Shown: piece by piece, positions 50,491 through 59,385 of the stretch
Layout of the letters: the number at the start of each line of letters is the position of its first letter
How positions within the stretch are numbered: position 1 is the first letter of the stretch
DNA from: Sulfurisphaera tokodaii str. 7
GTDB taxonomy: Archaea; Thermoproteota; Thermoprotei_A; Sulfolobales; Sulfolobaceae
NCBI RefSeq assembly: GCF_000011205.1
Contig: NC_003106.2
Coordinates: 1,874,001 to 1,938,000, forward strand
Reading direction: 5' to 3'
DNA length: 64,000 nucleotides
Position numbers and translations under genes: made by a program
Notes under the pieces: model-generated
What the model was told of the DNA's origin: nothing
Database searches by the model: none
What the model saw: the letters and a program-made list of their open reading frames with translations, nothing else

Positions 50491-51429
50491 TTGTTGATTA
50501 CACTTAAAAACGTAACTAAACTTTTCGGTAACTTTAAAGCTTTAGACAATGTAAGCCTCGAAATAGAAAAGGGAGAGTTCTTCATAATTTTAGGCAGATC
50601 AGGTTCTGGGAAAACTACACTTCTCAGACTTATAGCTGGATTGGAAAAAGTGACTTCCGGGAGAATAATAATAGATAATGAAGACGTTACAGATCTTCCT
50701 CCTTCAAAAAGAGATGTGGGAATGGTTTTTCAGAATTATGCATTATATCCAAATAAAACTGTTCATGAAAATATGGCTATAGCTCTTGAAAATATTAAGA
50801 TAAGTAAATCGGAAAAAGAAAATAGAATAGTTGAAATTTCGAAGGAATTAGATATATATAATTTACTGGATAAATATCCTGGTCAACTTTCTGGAGGTCA
50901 GCAACAAAGAGTAGCAATAGCAAAGGCTTTGGTCAGAAGACCTAAGGTAATGCTAATGGACGAACCTCTATCAAACCTAGACGTTCAACTTAGGTATTCT
51001 GCCAGAAAATTGATCAAGAAAATACAAAGAGAATTTAATATCACTACACTTTACGTTACCCATGATTCTAATGAGGCTTTAGCTATTGCAGATAGAATAT
51101 GTGTAATAGATAAGGGAAAGGTTTTACAGGTGGGAAAACCGGAGGAAATTTATAGTTCTCCCTCAAATATAACTGTTGCATCCCTATTAACGTCTATGAG
51201 CTTTATACGAGTGGATGGAAAAACTATTGGGGTTAGACCAGAGGATGTTATATTAGGTGAGGGGCAATATGAAGGTACAGTTACAAATTCCGAATTTTGG
51301 GGTTCGTATTACTTAATTTATATTGACTATAACGGAAATGAGATAAGGGCTATGAGCAAAAATAGAATAAAAGAAGGCTCAAAAATAAAGTTCGAATTAA
51401 CTAATTATAAGGTGTTCAATCATGATTAG
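50491..51429 (+). CDS. ABC transporter ATP-binding protein (MalK-like)
   Basis: The 312-residue protein has Walker A GRSGSGKTT, Q-loop FQNYALYP, signature LSGGQQQR, Walker B VMLMDEP and the His switch VTHDS. The C-terminal regulatory domain (GVRPEDVILGEG) is of the MalK/CUT1 type. It begins with TTG (50491 or 50494) and overlaps the permease gene by eight bases. It powers import for the locus whose binding protein is interrupted. Confidence 0.93.
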   Translation: MLITLKNVTKLFGNFKALDNVSLEIEKGEFFIILGRSGSGKTTLLRLIAGLEKVTSGRIIIDNEDVTDLPPSKRDVGMVFQNYALYPNKTVHENMAIALENIKISKSEKENRIVEISKELDIYNLLDKYPGQLSGGQQQRVAIAKALVRRPKVMLMDEPLSNLDVQLRYSARKLIKKIQREFNITTLYVTHDSNEALAIADRICVIDKGKVLQVGKPEEIYSSPSNITVASLLTSMSFIRVDGKTIGVRPEDVILGEGQYEGTVTNSEFWGSYYLIYIDYNGNEIRAMSKNRIKEGSKIKFELTNYKVFNHD

Positions 51430-53065
51430 ATATTCCATACCTTACTTAGTATATATTACTATTTTCGGAATTTTACCATTAATTCTAACGTTTGTAATAG
51501 TTGGTTTAAACTTTAATCTTGCGAAATCGGCTTTTTCAATAACAAATGTTGGTGAAATAATATATAATACTTTTTACTTCTCATTATTTACTGCAATAGT
51601 TTCAACTATTTTGGGCTTTATTCTCGCTATAGGAGTTGATATGTTCCCTAAAAAAGTCTTAATCTTATTAGCCCTATTACCCTTTACAATACCTTTTACG
51701 TCATCAGCACTTATCTGGGTAATAAGTTTTTATGGAGGTTACGGATGGTTCACCTACTTACTTGGAATTAATTATGATCCTTTATACTTCTCTAAAACAG
51801 CGTTAACTGCAGTAAGCCTTGTCAGTGCATGGAGTTCTACTCCTTTAGCGTTTTTACTAATATTAGCCTCTTTAAGGAGTGTCCCAGTTGAAGTTAAGGA
51901 ATCGGCACAGATAGACGGTTTAACTCTATCCCAATATTACCTTAATGTAGCCTTTCCCTATGCATTAAAAGGAATATTACTTTCCTTCCTTATTAATTTC
52001 GTATTATCCATGGGTAACTTTGACCTACCATATGTTATGACTCAAGGAGGACCAGGGTTTTCTACAACAACACTTTCGTTAATCGTATATTTCATGATGT
52101 TTGAATACGATAACTTTTCTGGTGGTGCATTATTTGCGGCAATACTTTCTCTTATAGCAACACTTCCAGCAATAGGTGTTGCCTTATTAATAAAGAAAGG
52201 AGGTTTTAAAGTTAGTTTACCAGCAATCAAAATCCCAGATAAGTTATTCAAACCGATAATTCTAGCTCTTACCGTAATAATTATATTATTTTTAGATTTT
52301 CCAGTCTATTGGATGATATTAGTCGCTACGAGACCTAACAATTTAGATTTCGTAAAACCGCCAATTTTACTTCCCAAATCCATTAATTTGTCTTATTTAA
52401 TATCATCATTTTATTCCTCAATACCGTACATGATAAGTTCAATAATTGTAGCATTAATTGTAGGCGTAATTACAATTCTACTGTCAAGTATAAGTGCCTA
52501 TGAGAGTGCTAGAAAATTCTGGTTCTGGCTCCTAATATTATCAATATATTTATATGCTTTACCATCAACTTCTTACATAATACCTATATATCTAATGGAG
52601 GCTGACGTTAATTTAATTAACACATGGATAGGTTTAGCACTACCTTCAGCAATATTTACAGCTACTTTTGCTTTCTGGACTATGTTCAATTTCTATATTG
52701 ATTTCCCTAAAGTATATGAAGAAGCTGCGGAAATTGATGGAATGAAAAATAAGATGCTTAGATTAATATTACCACTATCCAGACCTTTCTTAATTGCCAG
52801 TTTTATAATCTCTTTCATATTTGCCTGGCATTTACTATTTTACCCGCTAGTATTAAGCGAAACACCATATAATATGAATTTCCCACCTAGTGGGAGTGAA
52901 ACAATAACTATCTTTGCACTGAATTCAATAACACAAGGATCAGTAAATTGGGCTCTATTAGCATCTTCTGCATTGATAGCTGCACTACCAGTTATAATAA
53001 TATCCTATGTAGCTCAAGATTACGTATTAAGAGGATTATATAGTGGAGGAGTAAAAGGTAGCTGA
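51422..53065 (+). CDS. Fused two-domain ABC permease (MalF-MalG fusion)
   Basis: The 547-residue protein has about twelve membrane helices in two halves, each with an EAA loop for the ATPase: VEVKESAQIDGLTLSQY (about residue 155) and VYEEAAEIDGMKNKM (about residue 432). Most sugar importers have these halves as separate genes, so this is a natural fusion of both permease subunits. It is the last gene of the locus. Confidence 0.88.
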   Translation: MIRYSIPYLVYITIFGILPLILTFVIVGLNFNLAKSAFSITNVGEIIYNTFYFSLFTAIVSTILGFILAIGVDMFPKKVLILLALLPFTIPFTSSALIWVISFYGGYGWFTYLLGINYDPLYFSKTALTAVSLVSAWSSTPLAFLLILASLRSVPVEVKESAQIDGLTLSQYYLNVAFPYALKGILLSFLINFVLSMGNFDLPYVMTQGGPGFSTTTLSLIVYFMMFEYDNFSGGALFAAILSLIATLPAIGVALLIKKGGFKVSLPAIKIPDKLFKPIILALTVIIILFLDFPVYWMILVATRPNNLDFVKPPILLPKSINLSYLISSFYSSIPYMISSIIVALIVGVITILLSSISAYESARKFWFWLLILSIYLYALPSTSYIIPIYLMEADVNLINTWIGLALPSAIFTATFAFWTMFNFYIDFPKVYEEAAEIDGMKNKMLRLILPLSRPFLIASFIISFIFAWHLLFYPLVLSETPYNMNFPPSGSETITIFALNSITQGSVNWALLASSALIAALPVIIISYVAQDYVLRGLYSGGVKGS

Positions 53066-53420
53066 TTTCGCGTAAAGGAAATTATCTTACCATAATGAAC
53101 TAATAAATACTTTGATTTGAATTTACTCCCTTACTTTATTTCGTTTATTACAAGGAATTTTTCAGTAAATAAGACAATATTTCTTACATATGTTTAACTA
53201 ACGTAAAAATGTAACGACTCTCCTATAAAGTGCTTTCGTGATATTAACCTTAGCTAGAAGATTTCCATTACTCCTATTATCTTGTTTTTACGTGATAATG
53301 TCATTGCAACACAAGAATAATCAGTTAAACTATTTTATCACTTTTCTGAGTTATTTTCGTAATGATGAAATCGGGTCTACTAAATGATTTTCCTACATAT
53401 GCAATACTGTTTGCATTAGT
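53066..53420. other. Intergenic region without recognised features
   Basis: This 355-bp region separates a plus-strand ABC operon from a convergent minus-strand ATPase gene. It is AT-rich with T-runs downstream of the permease that may aid termination. I see no ORF, repeat or RNA gene. Confidence 0.5.
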
Positions 53421-54641
53421 TTAAATTAAGTACTTCCATAGGGGCACAATTCTAATCTTTTTACCCTCAACTATTATTTCATCTTCCAAATCCCAACTCA
53501 CTATAGTTAGCTTATTAAACTCCGTGATCTGACTTCCCTTAACTAAAGACCTTATCTCATTCCTATTTATCTCATCTTGAGAAGACACATAAGATACTTG
53601 TATTAACTCTCCGTTTTTTTCATCTACAAAATCCACTTCATAATCCTCACCCCTCAAATAGTAAATTCCCTCCAATTGGTTCTTCCTCAGTAATTGTATT
53701 GCTACTACGTTCTCCATTAGACCACCATAAGAGAAAGAAGTTAGGTAGTTAACTATTCCAGCGTCTATAACATATACTTTTCTTTGACCATTAAACTGTT
53801 TGGGACTTCTGCTATATCTTCTGACGAAGAATAATAAATATGACTCTTGGATTGCGTTAAGCCATTCCTCAATTGTTCTAGTGCTTATCTTTAATAAATT
53901 TGCCAATTTCCTCACTGATATCTCAGTAGAGTAGTATTTAACCATGGAGTTTACAAACTCCTTAAATTTAACTACATCCCTTATCTTATACCTACCGATG
54001 ACATCCTTAGTTATTATATCATTATAAATTGATGGGATAATTCTCTTACCTAAGGATAGGGTTTCCGGAAATCCTCCCTCTTTCAGATAGTTTTCTAATT
54101 CATTCTTTATTAAAGAGATTGACTTCGTAGAATATAAGTCCACTTTCACCCCTCTAAAAGTTAAGTATTCTTTAAACGAAAAGGGGAAAAGAATTAAGTC
54201 CACATGTCTACCAGTTAAAGCACTAGCTAGCTCGCCAGAAAGTAAACTTGAATTACTTCCAGTAATTATCACACTCTTTTCCTTCCTTAATCTATTTACA
54301 AATAATTCCCAGCCATTAACATATTGGGGTTCATCTATCAAAACGTGAGTGAAATCACCGTATAATTCATAGAACGCTTTGGTTAGTGTATCAAAGTCTG
54401 TGAAATTTACTAATCTGTCATCACTGAAATCAATATAAGCAAAATTCTTCTCCCTTACCAAAAGATAACCTAATGTAGATTTACCAGACCTTCTCACGCC
54501 TAATATTGCTAAGATATTAGGTTTAGATAAATACTGCTCAACGTTAAATGGTAGCTCCCTTTCTATTATTTTCTGTTTTTCTAACGATTCTAAATACTCT
54601 CTCTGATCTTTGATCACCCTCTTTAATTCCTCAATGTTCAT
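53421..54641 (-). CDS. AAA ATPase with DUF4143 domain
   Basis: From the ATG at 54641 (MNIEELKRVIKDQ) the product has about 406 residues. It has Walker A GVRRSGKST, Walker B THVLIDEP, and sensor-like TGSNSSLLS, followed by a DUF4143 C-terminal region (FVRRYSRSPKQ, VDFVDEKNGE) with a restriction-nuclease-like EVDF block. Such archaeal ATPases occur in multiple copies and are thought to act in DNA handling or mobile elements. An upstream in-frame ATG at 54659 adds six residues. Confidence 0.88.
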   Translation of the reverse strand: MNIEELKRVIKDQREYLESLEKQKIIERELPFNVEQYLSKPNILAILGVRRSGKSTLGYLLVREKNFAYIDFSDDRLVNFTDFDTLTKAFYELYGDFTHVLIDEPQYVNGWELFVNRLRKEKSVIITGSNSSLLSGELASALTGRHVDLILFPFSFKEYLTFRGVKVDLYSTKSISLIKNELENYLKEGGFPETLSLGKRIIPSIYNDIITKDVIGRYKIRDVVKFKEFVNSMVKYYSTEISVRKLANLLKISTRTIEEWLNAIQESYLLFFVRRYSRSPKQFNGQRKVYVIDAGIVNYLTSFSYGGLMENVVAIQLLRKNQLEGIYYLRGEDYEVDFVDEKNGELIQVSYVSSQDEINRNEIRSLVKGSQITEFNKLTIVSWDLEDEIIVEGKKIRIVPLWKYLI

Positions 54642-54672
54642 ATAATAATATACTCTCACATTAGTGTAAAAA

Positions 54673-54692
54673 TGTTTTACTGTAGTAAAACA
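54673..54692. promoter_or_regulatory. Inverted repeat upstream of AAA/DUF4143 gene
   Basis: TGTTTTAC and GTAAAACA enclose TGTA, 32-51 bases upstream of the ATG at 54641. A related AGTATAGTAAAACAG lies 20 bases further upstream. The dyad and its repeat could be an operator; the role is inferred. Confidence 0.4.
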
Positions 54693-55064
54693 CTTATCCG
54701 CGAAAATGTATTAGTATAGTAAAACAGTTGTTGAATAAAGAGCTCTCCCTTAAGGAAGATGATGAAAAACAGTAATAACTTTTATATAGAATTTTCCCAT
54801 TATCGATACTACTTTATTTATCGTAAAGTTTTGTGGACATAGGCTTATTTTCAGCGATTTGTGACTTTCTCACTAATATAATGTTAGTGTCGATCTTTAG
54901 AAGAGGGTAGTTCAAAAAGTACTCCTTTTTCGGTGAGTTCTTGATTTTTCCTTCTCTAAATCTTCTTTAGTCCTACTCACTTAGCAAGAAATATAACCAC
55001 TTTCCTTCATTTATCTCTATTTCATCTTTTACCTTTAAGTATTTTTACTTGATAACAAACTCTA

Positions 55065-55434
55065 CTAAGAAGTCAGATCCTCAAGCCTTTTCGCACCATT
55101 CCTTATAAGGTCTTGATCTTGGCTCACGAGCTCTATTCTAAGTCTTTTTGCAGCCACCAGATATGCTGAATCATAATAAGTTAGGTTCCTTTTTACTGCT
55201 TCATTTAATATCTCATCATCCAGTTTTACGTTGAATATTTTCATAAATGATAAAGCATATGAAACTGCTTTAAACACCACATTTATATCTATTTTATTTC
55301 ATTATTTCCATAATTATGTTACCTAACTCATGATTTACTAGATCTATAGTGTAATTATCCTTTAGAAGATCGAGCTCTCTCCTACCTAACCTTATAGCCT
55401 TAAAGATTGAACTTGAATCAAAAAGATAACTCAT
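55065..55434 (-). pseudogene. vapC: VapC-type PIN toxin gene with frameshift
   Basis: The first frame starts with ATG at 55434, overlapping the vapB stop (ATGA), and encodes 46 residues with the PIN Asp (SYLFDSSS) and Glu (NHELGN) before TAA at 55294-55296. The rest of the domain (KIDINVVFKAVSYALSF to YYDSAYLVAA, ending 55065) lies in the next frame. A one-base shift in an A-rich stretch near 55295 would join them to about 125 residues, a normal VapC length. The toxin is probably inactive unless slippage occurs. Confidence 0.8.
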
Positions 55435-55661
55435 CTCTCCCTCCTCCATTTCCTTATTTCTTCCACAATCTCTTCAGAGGGTATTTTCTTCACTTCTTCT
55501 GATGCTAAGTCTAACAACCTTCTAGTCTCCTCCTCTTCTCTTCTCTTCACCTCCTCCTCTAATGCCTTCCTAAGCGTTTCGCCTATGTTAATGTTATATG
55601 CTTTAGCCTTCTCCCATACTTCTCTTCTGATTTTAGTAGATACGGTTACCCAGTCACTCAC
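55431..55661 (-). CDS. vapB: VapB-type antitoxin
   Basis: The 76-residue protein starts with an N-terminal ribbon-helix-helix-like segment (VTVSTKIRREVWEKAKAYN) and continues as a charged helix rich in Glu and Arg. It overlaps the vapC start by four bases, the usual TA operon layout. It should repress its own promoter; a dyad lies just upstream. Confidence 0.85.
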   Translation of the reverse strand: MSDWVTVSTKIRREVWEKAKAYNINIGETLRKALEEEVKRREEEETRRLLDLASEEVKKIPSEEIVEEIRKWRRER

Positions 55662-55696
55662 ATATTACTTCTTACATCTTATATAAATAAATTTTA

Positions 55697-55718
55697 TGTA
55701 GTAAGAATTTATACTACA
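55697..55718. promoter_or_regulatory. Dyad upstream of vapB, candidate operator
   Basis: TGTAGTA and TACTACA are separated by eight bases, 36-57 bases upstream of the vapB ATG. It is placed where VapB autorepression would act; inferred from position only. Confidence 0.4.
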
Positions 55719-55937
55719 AGCCATGAAAGAAACTACATGCTTACTTGATATAATGTTTACTTCCAACGTTCCTTGCTTTTAATTCCACTACAAATATCTT
55801 TAGAGAACATATACAGTTGCACTTAACTCATTGGGACTAGCCTAAGGGAACGCACTCCATTTTCCTTTTGTCTCTATGTACTCAGTTATTTTGGTTTATC
55901 CCCGTCCAAAATAAATATTAAACTGAGTGTGGAGTAT

Positions 55938-56876
55938 ATGACTATGGAAGATGAGATTGTAAGGTGGTTCAGTGAGAGTATTTTGAAGATAGTTGAGAAA
56001 CTGAAGAGTGGGCAAGAGTTAACGAATACTGAGGCTTATATTGCCCTAACGTATATCTATTCACAGTCTTTTGAGAAGAAGATAGAGGAGTTAGAAAGGA
56101 GTTTAAGGGATGAAATAAGAAAAACCAGAGAAGAACTATTAACTAACGATGACAAAATAAAGAAAGAAGTCATAGAGAATGATGATAAGATAAAAAGAGA
56201 ATTAATAGAGTATGTAGATAAGAATAAAAAAGAGATAATAGAATACGTAGATAAGTCTAAAAAAGAGTTATTGGAGAACGATGAAAAGGTGAAGAAAGAA
56301 ATAATAGAATATGTTAATGGTGTTAAGAAGGAGTTACTAGAAAACGATGAAAGAATAAAGAAAGAACTGCTAGAGAATGATGAAAGAATAAAGAAGGAAA
56401 TAATAGAATATGTCGATAAGTCTAAGAAGGAATTGTTGGAGAATGATGAAAGAATAAAGAAAGAACTGCTAGAGAATGATAAGAGGATGAAGAGTGAGCT
56501 TGAGGCTAAGATTGATGAGGTGAAGGGTGAGGTTGCAGCTCTTAGGAGTGATTTGGGTGTTCTCACTGAGTCGTTTTTTGTTAGTAATTTTTTGGATAGT
56601 ATTAAAGAAGGGGGTGAAAAGGTGGTTAGTGTTTATAGGCATTATGAGACTTCTATTGGTGAGGTTGATGCTCTTGTTGAGACTGATAAGGCTGTTTATG
56701 TTATTGAGGTTAAGTTTAGGGCTGAAATTAAGGAGGTTGATGATTTATTAACTAAAGTTAAGGAGGTTGAGAAGGAGTATCAGGGTAAAAGGATTATCCC
56801 AGTACTTGCTGGCCCAAAGATTAGTAAAGCTGTAAGGGGTTACGCAAAAGGCTTAAACGTTATAATATATCAGTAA
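55938..56876 (+). CDS. Coiled-coil protein with C-terminal PD-(D/E)XK nuclease-like domain
   Basis: From the ATG at 55938 the protein has about 312 residues; a GTG at 55929 is possible, but a TATA-like ATAAATATTA lies about 27 bases before 55938. Residues 50-195 form a long coiled coil of repeated blocks such as NDERIKKELLE and EYVDKSKKELL. The C-terminal domain has EVDALVETDKAVYVIEVKFRA, a PD-(D/E)XK motif with Asp and ExK. It resembles DUF3782-type proteins, multicopy in Sulfolobales and of unknown role. Codon use shifts sharply at about 56480. Confidence 0.85.
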   Translation: MTMEDEIVRWFSESILKIVEKLKSGQELTNTEAYIALTYIYSQSFEKKIEELERSLRDEIRKTREELLTNDDKIKKEVIENDDKIKRELIEYVDKNKKEIIEYVDKSKKELLENDEKVKKEIIEYVNGVKKELLENDERIKKELLENDERIKKEIIEYVDKSKKELLENDERIKKELLENDKRMKSELEAKIDEVKGEVAALRSDLGVLTESFFVSNFLDSIKEGGEKVVSVYRHYETSIGEVDALVETDKAVYVIEVKFRAEIKEVDDLLTKVKEVEKEYQGKRIIPVLAGPKISKAVRGYAKGLNVIIYQ

Positions 56877-56978
56877 TAGTTAATCAAGAAATAGTTTATA
56901 AAGACTCTTATACTCTTTCATAACTTAAAGTACAACAGCCTATATAAAGCATATATCTCCTTTCATGAATTTTATAAT

Positions 56979-58664
56979 ATGCTATATAGAGTTAAAGGTA
57001 AACAAGGGCTTCTTATTATTGATTTTGACGCTAAGGGTTATTATGTCTTAGATGATAATAAAAGGATTTTAAATGCTTATGGAGAAAAAGGAAAGCTCTA
57101 CGTTGATGTTAATACTAAGACTCGTTATGTTTACTTGTTTAAGGCTAATGATAATGAATACCCTAAGGATAAAGTCTTTACTCTTTCATATCCAGAAGAT
57201 TTTAAGATGATTAAATATGAAGAATGTGAAAAGAAGTCTGAGGTAAAGGATAAGCTTCTGCTTGATAACGAAAAAAATTCGTTAACTTACCTATACTCCA
57301 GAAAGGAAGTGAAAACTCCATTATACCTAGAGCTGAGTTATTGCTATGAAGGTGAGGCTGATAACCTCTTATTAGGGCTCTTTGCAGAAAACGAGCCAGA
57401 TACTGTCCCAGAGTGTCACGGCAAGATGTTGGGTGGATGTAGTAAATACTATTCTAAAGGTAGTATTGCTATAGGTTTTGATCCCCATTATTCTAGGACT
57501 GATTTAATTGTAATAAATGAGGACGGTAAATGTGAAACACTTAAGATAAACAAAGATTTAACTGGTTGCCATAACTTAAAGCTTCTTGCTAGTGATAAAA
57601 TATATCTATGGATCGACGATTTTGGTCCTTTTCCGTTCAAAATCTCAAGACACCAAGGTTCGATTTATTTAGTTGCCAATAGTGGAGATAATACCGCAAG
57701 AGTTAATGTGAATTTTCTTAACGTTTATGAAGGGGAAATAACTATAGTAGATAAAGTTGAAAAAGCTGGATTTAGTGAAGTTGAGATCGAGAACTTCAGG
57801 GGAATAGCGTATGGTAAACTCAATCTTGATAGGGTTAATGTTATAATTGGTGCAAATAATGCTGGAAAAACTACAATTTTGGATGCAATTTATTTACTTT
57901 CGGATCCCAAACAGAAGCCTCCAGGCTTTAATACTACTCTAGAGCTGTTGGCATATCTCCACAACGTTAAAAAAGGTAATAAATTTATATATAGGTTTTA
58001 TAATACTGCATCTCCTCCCGTGCTTAGAGGAGATGAGATAAAATATGATGACATCATAAGATACGTTGAAAGTGGAAAAAGCAATGAGGTAAAGGCTTTA
58101 TATTTAAGCCCGAGATTAATGTCTCGTTACACTAAATTTATCAAAGATAATTGGGAGGAAATTTCTAACTATACTGAAATATTTAATGAGATATTTAATG
58201 AAATTAACGAGATTAATGTTGAAGAATATTTAACAATGACGTTAGAACCTTTCGGCGGGACTTACACTTTTTACCTAATCAGAAAGGACGGCAAAAGGGT
58301 AAGGCTTTACGATGTTGGGGAAGGTGTGAAAATCTATATAATTTCAAGGATATTATATGAATACTTGAAGCCTAGTATAATTCTATGGGACGATATTGAG
58401 TCTCACCTGAATTCTTCATTACTAGGTAAAGTTATTGCTTGGTTTTCTGATATACCTTCCCAAGTTGTAGTCACTACGCATAACCTTGAGGTAGCAAAAG
58501 ATATTGCAAAGGACGGTAAGTGCATTGTTGTTGATATAGATAAGGATGGTATATTAAGGGTAAAAGAAATACAGGATCTTGAGGAATATTTAAAGTTAGG
58601 TTTAGATCCTAGAGCAATAATTAGGGCGATAGGTAGTGGTAAAGATAAAGCTATTAACCCCTAG
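56979..58664 (+). CDS. OLD/RecF-type ATPase with N-terminal beta-rich sensor-like domain
   Basis: The 561-residue protein has about 265 beta-rich N-terminal residues including a Cys-containing block (ECHGKMLGGCSKYY) and repeated strands that suggest a lectin- or LamG-like sandwich. An ABC/OLD-type ATPase domain follows: VEIENFRGIAYGKL, Walker A GANNAGKTT (about 290), a signature-like YDVGEGVK, Walker B IILWDDIESHL (about 466) and TTHN. No Toprim domain is fused; the next gene may supply it. I know no described protein with this domain order. Confidence 0.85.
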   Translation: MLYRVKGKQGLLIIDFDAKGYYVLDDNKRILNAYGEKGKLYVDVNTKTRYVYLFKANDNEYPKDKVFTLSYPEDFKMIKYEECEKKSEVKDKLLLDNEKNSLTYLYSRKEVKTPLYLELSYCYEGEADNLLLGLFAENEPDTVPECHGKMLGGCSKYYSKGSIAIGFDPHYSRTDLIVINEDGKCETLKINKDLTGCHNLKLLASDKIYLWIDDFGPFPFKISRHQGSIYLVANSGDNTARVNVNFLNVYEGEITIVDKVEKAGFSEVEIENFRGIAYGKLNLDRVNVIIGANNAGKTTILDAIYLLSDPKQKPPGFNTTLELLAYLHNVKKGNKFIYRFYNTASPPVLRGDEIKYDDIIRYVESGKSNEVKALYLSPRLMSRYTKFIKDNWEEISNYTEIFNEIFNEINEINVEEYLTMTLEPFGGTYTFYLIRKDGKRVRLYDVGEGVKIYIISRILYEYLKPSIILWDDIESHLNSSLLGKVIAWFSDIPSQVVVTTHNLEVAKDIAKDGKCIVVDIDKDGILRVKEIQDLEEYLKLGLDPRAIIRAIGSGKDKAINP

Positions 58665-59385
58665 CTTATCTAGTGACTTCAATAGAGTGAAAAAAGAACT
58701 AAATAAGTATAACATTAAAATTTCGGAATCTAAAGATCAAAACGAGAATATTGACGCTTTAATATTTATTCTAGATGGTGAAAGAGACTTTAGAGTAATA
58801 TTAACTATGGCAGCTATTGTATTAAATTGTAATAAAACTTTAGCATTTACAAAAACTTCGTATTTAGGAACAACTGGTATAGATAATTGGAATACGGTAC
58901 TTAATAAGCTTAAGCAAGATGAGAGTGATATTTACAAACGAGCTAAGGTAATAGTTTTTATAGGTGATATAGACAACCAGCGTAAGTATGAAAATTTAAT
59001 GAGCACTTTAGGGAATAACATCAAGGAAGATATTGACGGGGTTTATATTTTTCATGATGGTGATAAAATTGTCATTATTACTTATAATGGTGATTTAAAT
59101 GATAATAGATTTTCATCACATGAGATAGAAGAAGATATTATAAAATTCCTAAAAGGAATCAATGAGCCTAAGGTCAATGAACGTATTTCAATGCTAAGAA
59201 ATATTGTTGATGCAAAAGATTTTTATGATAAATTAAACAAAAATTTTAGGAATTTCAGATTAGGCTCTGAACTTTTTGATAACTTAGATAAACTTTTGAT
59301 ATATTTAATGATAAGACATAAGGAACATTGTAGAAAATCATTTTATAGATTAGATCATACATTAAGACTTATAGCCAATCCTTAA
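58636..59385 (+). CDS. Partner protein of the OLD-type ATPase, Toprim-like
   Basis: The GTG-initiated 249-residue protein overlaps the ATPase gene by 29 bases, so expression is coupled. The N-terminal 130 residues alternate strands and helices with ILDGERDFR and VFIGDIDNQRKYE. The GDIDN is like the Toprim DxD metal motif, and the layout is like small Toprim or DUF3226-type proteins. The C-terminal half is helical with a basic end (RHKEHCRKSFYR). By analogy with ATPase-Toprim defence pairs (PARIS, OLD, Gabija) it may be the nuclease effector, but the fold is unproven. Confidence 0.65.
   Translation: MVKIKLLTPSLSSDFNRVKKELNKYNIKISESKDQNENIDALIFILDGERDFRVILTMAAIVLNCNKTLAFTKTSYLGTTGIDNWNTVLNKLKQDESDIYKRAKVIVFIGDIDNQRKYENLMSTLGNNIKEDIDGVYIFHDGDKIVIITYNGDLNDNRFSSHEIEEDIIKFLKGINEPKVNERISMLRNIVDAKDFYDKLNKNFRNFRLGSELFDNLDKLLIYLMIRHKEHCRKSFYRLDHTLRLIANP

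Noticed and set aside
56057-56566. Long minus-strand Ser/Phe/Ile-rich frame
   Set aside because: It is the antisense shadow of the coiled-coil repeats, with improbable composition.
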